Below, one piece after another: positions 8,310 to 10,490 of a DNA stretch of 10,490 nucleotides. Made by a program: the position numbers and the translations under genes. Numbering within the stretch: the first letter of the stretch is position 1; the number at the start of each line of letters is the position of its first letter. The stretch is from Chloroflexota bacterium (GTDB lineage: Bacteria > Chloroflexota > Anaerolineae > Caldilineales > Caldilineaceae): NCBI GenBank assembly GCA_003577365.1, contig QEUY01000056.1:1-10490 (forward strand), written 5' to 3'. The notes under the pieces are model-generated. The model was not told the DNA's origin and did not search any database. It saw only the letters and a program-made list of their open reading frames with translations.

Positions 8310-8342
8310 CGACCTATCGTTTGTTCTGAATGGGAGGGTCCC

Positions 8343-8765
8343 ATGCCAATGACCGTTCGGCAGCAACGCGTGGCCGAGCTGTTGTTCCAGGAATTGAGCG
8401 TCCTCATTGCCAATGAACTGGCAGACCCACGCTTGAGCATGGTCCAAGTGACCCAGGTGAATGTGAGCCGCGACCTGCGCAATGTATCGGTCTATGTGAG
8501 CCATGACGACAACAGCGTGTCCAAGCGTGAGATGCTCCAAGGGCTGCGCAACGCCGCCCCCTATCTGCGCCGCCAGATCGCAGAGCGCAGCCTCTTGCGC
8601 GCGGTGCCCGAGTTGAGCTTTCACTACGACGACAGCCCCGAACGGGCCGCGCGCGTGGATGCGCTGCTGCGCCAGATCGCAGCCGAGCGCGCCGCCTCCG
8701 CTTCGGGTCACAGCAACACAGGCCACTCCACCGGCGGGCACGCGGCGCCACCGCAGGTTCAGTAG
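8343..8765 (+). CDS. rbfA: 30S ribosome-binding factor RbfA
   Basis: RbfA binds the maturing 30S subunit near the 5' part of 16S rRNA and helps its final processing; it is also a cold-adaptation factor in E. coli. The 140-residue product has the single KH-like fold of the family: RQQRVAELLFQELSVLIANEL (6-26), then DPRLSMVQVTQVNVSRDLRNVSVYVS (28-53), and LRNAAPYLRRQIAERSLLRAVPELSFHYDDS (68-98). These match the family's beta/alpha pattern, including the P-x-L-x-F-x-x-D-x-S ending. The last ~25 residues are a Ser/Gly/His-rich tail (GHSNTGHSTGGHA). The ATG at 8343 has GGGAGG (8332-8337) 5 bases upstream; the ATG at 8349 is a less likely alternative. It is the last gene of the unit before a terminator. 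Confidence 0.94.
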   Translation: MPMTVRQQRVAELLFQELSVLIANELADPRLSMVQVTQVNVSRDLRNVSVYVSHDDNSVSKREMLQGLRNAAPYLRRQIAERSLLRAVPELSFHYDDSPERAARVDALLRQIAAERAASASGHSNTGHSTGGHAAPPQVQ

Positions 8766-8793
8766 ACTTTCGCCAATTGGGGCAAGATCGTGT

Positions 8794-8837
8794 AAGGTCA
8801 AGGAGGGCAAACGCCGCTTTCCTTGACCTTTTCTTTA
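8794..8837 (+). terminator. Intrinsic terminator after rbfA
   Basis: AAGGTCAAGGA (8794-8804) pairs perfectly with TCCTTGACCTT (8820-8830), 11 bp. An inner GGC/GCC helix (8806-8808 with 8813-8815) sits in the loop. The T-rich run CTTTTCTTT follows (8828-8836). It closes the nusA-infB-rbfA unit. Confidence 0.88.
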
Positions 8838-8875
8838 TTCTCTAGTTAGTGCAAGATCCGACAAGGCATTTGACG

Positions 8876-8937
8876 TGTAGGGACAGGCCCCCGTGCCTGT
8901 CCGCACACGGGCGGCCACAGAGGGCGACCCCGACGTA
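8876..8937 (+). repeat. Palindromic REP/MITE-like intergenic unit
   Basis: GGACAGGC (8881-8888) pairs with GCCTGTCC (8895-8902) around the loop CCCCGT. A competing helix CCGTG (8891-8895) with CACGG (8906-8910) overlaps it. A GC-rich half (CGGGCGGCCACAGAGGGCGACCCC region, about 8908-8931 with imperfect symmetry) follows. The wording TAGGGACAGGC...GCCTGTCC...GGGCG...CACA...GGGCGACC resembles dispersed intergenic palindromes I associate with Chloroflexota and similar genomes. Only one copy is in this window, so repetition is not shown here. Confidence 0.45.
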
Positions 8938-8948
8938 TTCACCTCATG

Positions 8949-8964
8949 TACAGGATTACAGGAT
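8949..8964 (+). repeat. Tandem duplication of TACAGGAT
   Basis: TACAGGAT occurs twice head to tail (8949-8956 and 8957-8964). The unit lies in the untranslated region before nrnA, just after the palindromic element. It resembles simple TCCTGTA-type repeats found between genes in some environmental bacteria; this likeness is from memory. Confidence 0.55.
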
Positions 8965-9000
8965 CAAGCATTTAGAGATCCCCTGTTCAGAGGTTCTCGG

Positions 9001-9029
9001 TTCAAAAGGACTCCATTCCAAGAGATAAA
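9001..9029 (+). promoter_or_regulatory. Weak candidate promoter of nrnA
   Basis: TTCAAA (9001-9006) and GATAAA (9024-9029) have a 17-base spacing, each matching 4 of 6 consensus positions. A promoter is expected somewhere between the rbfA terminator and the ATG at 9040. This placement would give a very short or absent leader, in keeping with the poor ribosome-binding site. Confidence 0.3.
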
Positions 9030-9039
9030 CATCGCGACC

Positions 9040-10158
9040 ATGCCAACCCCAATCGATCCCCAAGTGATCGCGGCCATCCGCGGCGCGCACGACATTCTCT
9101 GCATTAGCCATGTCAAACCCGACGGCGACGCCGTGGGCAGCCTCTTGGGGACCGGATGGCTGCTGCGCCGGCTGGGCAAAGACCCCACGCTCGCCCTGCA
9201 AGACGGCGTGCCCGACGAGCATCAGGTCTTGCCCGGTGCAGCAGACATCCTCAGCGCCGTGCAGCCGGCCTACGCGCGCGACGTGGTAGAGCGCGCCTTC
9301 GACCTGGTGATCTGCCTGGATGCCTCCAGCCCCGACCGGATGGGCACGGCCTATAACCCGGCGCGGCATCGCACCGCCCCGCTGCTGGTGATCGACCATC
9401 ACATCACCAATACACGCTTTGGCGACCTCAACTGGGTCGCGCCCACCTGCGCCGCCACCTGCCAGATGGTCGCCTATCTGGCCGATGCCCTGGGGGTGGC
9501 GCTGACAGGGGAACTGGCCGAATGCCTGCTCACCGGCCTGGTGACCGACACGCTCTGCTTCCGCACCAGCAACACCGACGCCGAAGTCTTGGAAACCGCC
9601 ATGCGCTTGATGCGCGGCGGGGCCAATCTGGCCGCCATCACCCAGCAGACGGTCAACCGCCGCCCCTTTAGCCTGATCAAGCTCTGGAGCCTGATCCTGC
9701 CGACCATTCATCTGGAAGAAGGCGTGATCTGGGCCACGGCAGAGCAGACGCTCTTTGACCTGGCGGGCTATCCGATGAACGATATCAGCCTAAGCAGCTT
9801 TTTGGTCACCGCCGACGAGGCGGATATGAGCGCGGTCTTGGTCGAAAAGGCCGACGAGATCAGCGGCGCGCCGGTGGTCGAATGCAGCTTCCGCGCCAAG
9901 CCGGGTTTCGACGTGGCGCAGCTTGCCTTTGCCTTTGGCGGCGGCGGCCACCCGCCGGCCAGCGGCTGCACCCTGCCCGGCACGCTGGCCGAGGTCGAAC
10001 CGCAGGTCATCCCCGCCCTGCAGGCGGCGCGGCGCGCCCAAGCCGCCGCGCGCGCCACAGCCCAGCGCGCCGCCGGGCAGCCTCTCCTAGAGGCCGGCAG
10101 CCCAGATGCAGAGGACCAAGATGCCGATAAGCAAGATGCCAACGGAGGGGTGATCTGA
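9040..10158 (+). CDS. nrnA: DHH-family phosphoesterase, NrnA-type oligoribonuclease / pAp phosphatase
   Basis: The family uses a two-metal centre to degrade very short RNAs (nanoRNA) and, in characterised NrnA, to dephosphorylate pAp to AMP. From the ATG at 9040 the product has 372 residues. Metal-binding motifs are SHVKPDGDAVGS (23-34; His24, Asp28, Asp30), CLDAS (92-96, Asp94), VIDHHITN (117-124, the DHH triad) and LVTDTLCFR (167-175, Asp170). The DHHA1 domain ends with FGGGGHPPASGC (299-310). The frame is open upstream to a GTG at 8893, but that codon lies in the palindromic unit and the extra 49 residues lack family likeness, so ATG 9040 is preferred even though no clear Shine-Dalgarno precedes it. 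A 45-residue Ala-rich then Asp/Gln-rich tail (DQDADKQDA) follows the domain. It overlaps truB by 4 bases if truB starts at CTG. Confidence 0.9.
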   Translation: MPTPIDPQVIAAIRGAHDILCISHVKPDGDAVGSLLGTGWLLRRLGKDPTLALQDGVPDEHQVLPGAADILSAVQPAYARDVVERAFDLVICLDASSPDRMGTAYNPARHRTAPLLVIDHHITNTRFGDLNWVAPTCAATCQMVAYLADALGVALTGELAECLLTGLVTDTLCFRTSNTDAEVLETAMRLMRGGANLAAITQQTVNRRPFSLIKLWSLILPTIHLEEGVIWATAEQTLFDLAGYPMNDISLSSFLVTADEADMSAVLVEKADEISGAPVVECSFRAKPGFDVAQLAFAFGGGGHPPASGCTLPGTLAEVEPQVIPALQAARRAQAAARATAQRAAGQPLLEAGSPDAEDQDADKQDANGGVI

Positions 10159-10490
10159 ACGGAGAGTTAAACGGCCTCTTGGTGGTGGACAAACCCGGCC
10201 TGCCCGCCGATCAGCCGATGGACCCTGCCGCCCGTCTGCTCACCAGCCATGACGTGGTGCAGCGGGTGCGCCGCTGGGGCGGGCAGCGGCGCATCGGCCA
10301 CACCGGCACGCTCGACCCGATGGCCAGCGGCGTGCTGGTGCTCTGTTTGGGCCAGGCAACGCGGCTGGTCGAATATTACCAGGGGCATGATAAGACCTAC
10401 AGCGCCGAGATCGTCTTGGGGACGGCGACCGACACCTACGACCGCACCGGCCAGGTGATCGCCAGCGCCCCCCCGCCGCCGTTAACTGCC
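10155..10490 (+). CDS. truB: tRNA pseudouridine(55) synthase TruB, N-terminal part (3' end outside window)
   Basis: TruB makes pseudouridine-55 in the T-loop of most tRNAs. The visible 112 codons carry NGLLVVDKPG (6-15), TSHDVVQRVRR (30-40), and the catalytic motif GHTGTLDPMASGVLVLCLG (48-66, Asp54). The later stretch YYQGHDKTYSAEIVLGTATDT also fits the family. The start is a problem: an in-frame TAA lies at 10128, and between it and TTG 10179 there is no ATG, GTG or TTG. Starting at TTG 10179 would cut into the conserved NGLLVVDKP strand. CTG at 10155 overlaps the nrnA stop as CTGA and has GGAGG (10144-10148) 6 bases upstream, so it is the best start. About 13 extra residues (LPADQPMDPAARL) sit between DKPG and TSHDVV. 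Tight coupling to nrnA is implied. Confidence 0.92.
   Translation, partial: MNGELNGLLVVDKPGLPADQPMDPAARLLTSHDVVQRVRRWGGQRRIGHTGTLDPMASGVLVLCLGQATRLVEYYQGHDKTYSAEIVLGTATDTYDRTGQVIASAPPPPLTA

Noticed and set aside
8893..9039. Upstream GTG start extending nrnA by 49 residues
   Set aside because: The GTG is inside a palindromic repeat-like element, and the extension also covers the TACAGGAT tandem and lacks DHH-family similarity; ATG 9040 starts just before the first conserved strand.

Overview
This is a GC-rich window in which every recognisable gene lies on the + strand. The content is mostly housekeeping: DNA repair, tRNA modification, cell-wall lipid recycling, and the transcription/translation cluster around nusA and infB. 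Protein style and gene order (recA, tgt and uppP next to a nusA-infB block) suggest a Chloroflexota bacterium, perhaps of the Anaerolineae/Caldilineae type. That is an impression from the proteins, not a search result.

Layout. 2-424: C-terminal part of RecA, followed by two tandem hairpins (457-488 and 490-526), the second a strong intrinsic-terminator candidate. 599-2625: tgt (queuosine tRNA-guanine transglycosylase) and uppP (undecaprenyl-diphosphate phosphatase), then a phosphate-binding-type lipoprotein (2646-3539) without its ABC transporter; the close spacing suggests one transcription unit. 3553-3581: a good sigma70-type promoter, followed by a structured leader with a terminator-like hairpin (3648-3678) ahead of nusA. 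3754-8765: nusA, ylxR/rnpM, infB, rbfA, closed by a clear intrinsic terminator (8794-8837). 9040-10490: a DHH-family oligoribonuclease/pAp phosphatase (nrnA type) and the 5' part of truB, which run off the right edge.

The nusA-ylxR-infB-rbfA-nrnA-truB order is the classical bacterial block for transcription elongation, initiation-factor function, 30S maturation and tRNA pseudouridylation. Two usual members are missing: rimP, normally before nusA, and ylxQ, normally between ylxR and infB. Both places hold non-coding DNA with potential RNA structure: about 210 bases before nusA and 396 bases before infB. A third hairpin region separates infB from rbfA.

No mobile element, CRISPR array, tRNA or rRNA gene, or defence system was found. 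I see no convincing undescribed multi-gene system. The most worthwhile signals are the nusA leader with its attenuator-like hairpin, the structured ylxR-infB gap, the long charged tail of NusA, the apparent CTG start of truB, and a palindromic dispersed-repeat-like unit upstream of nrnA.
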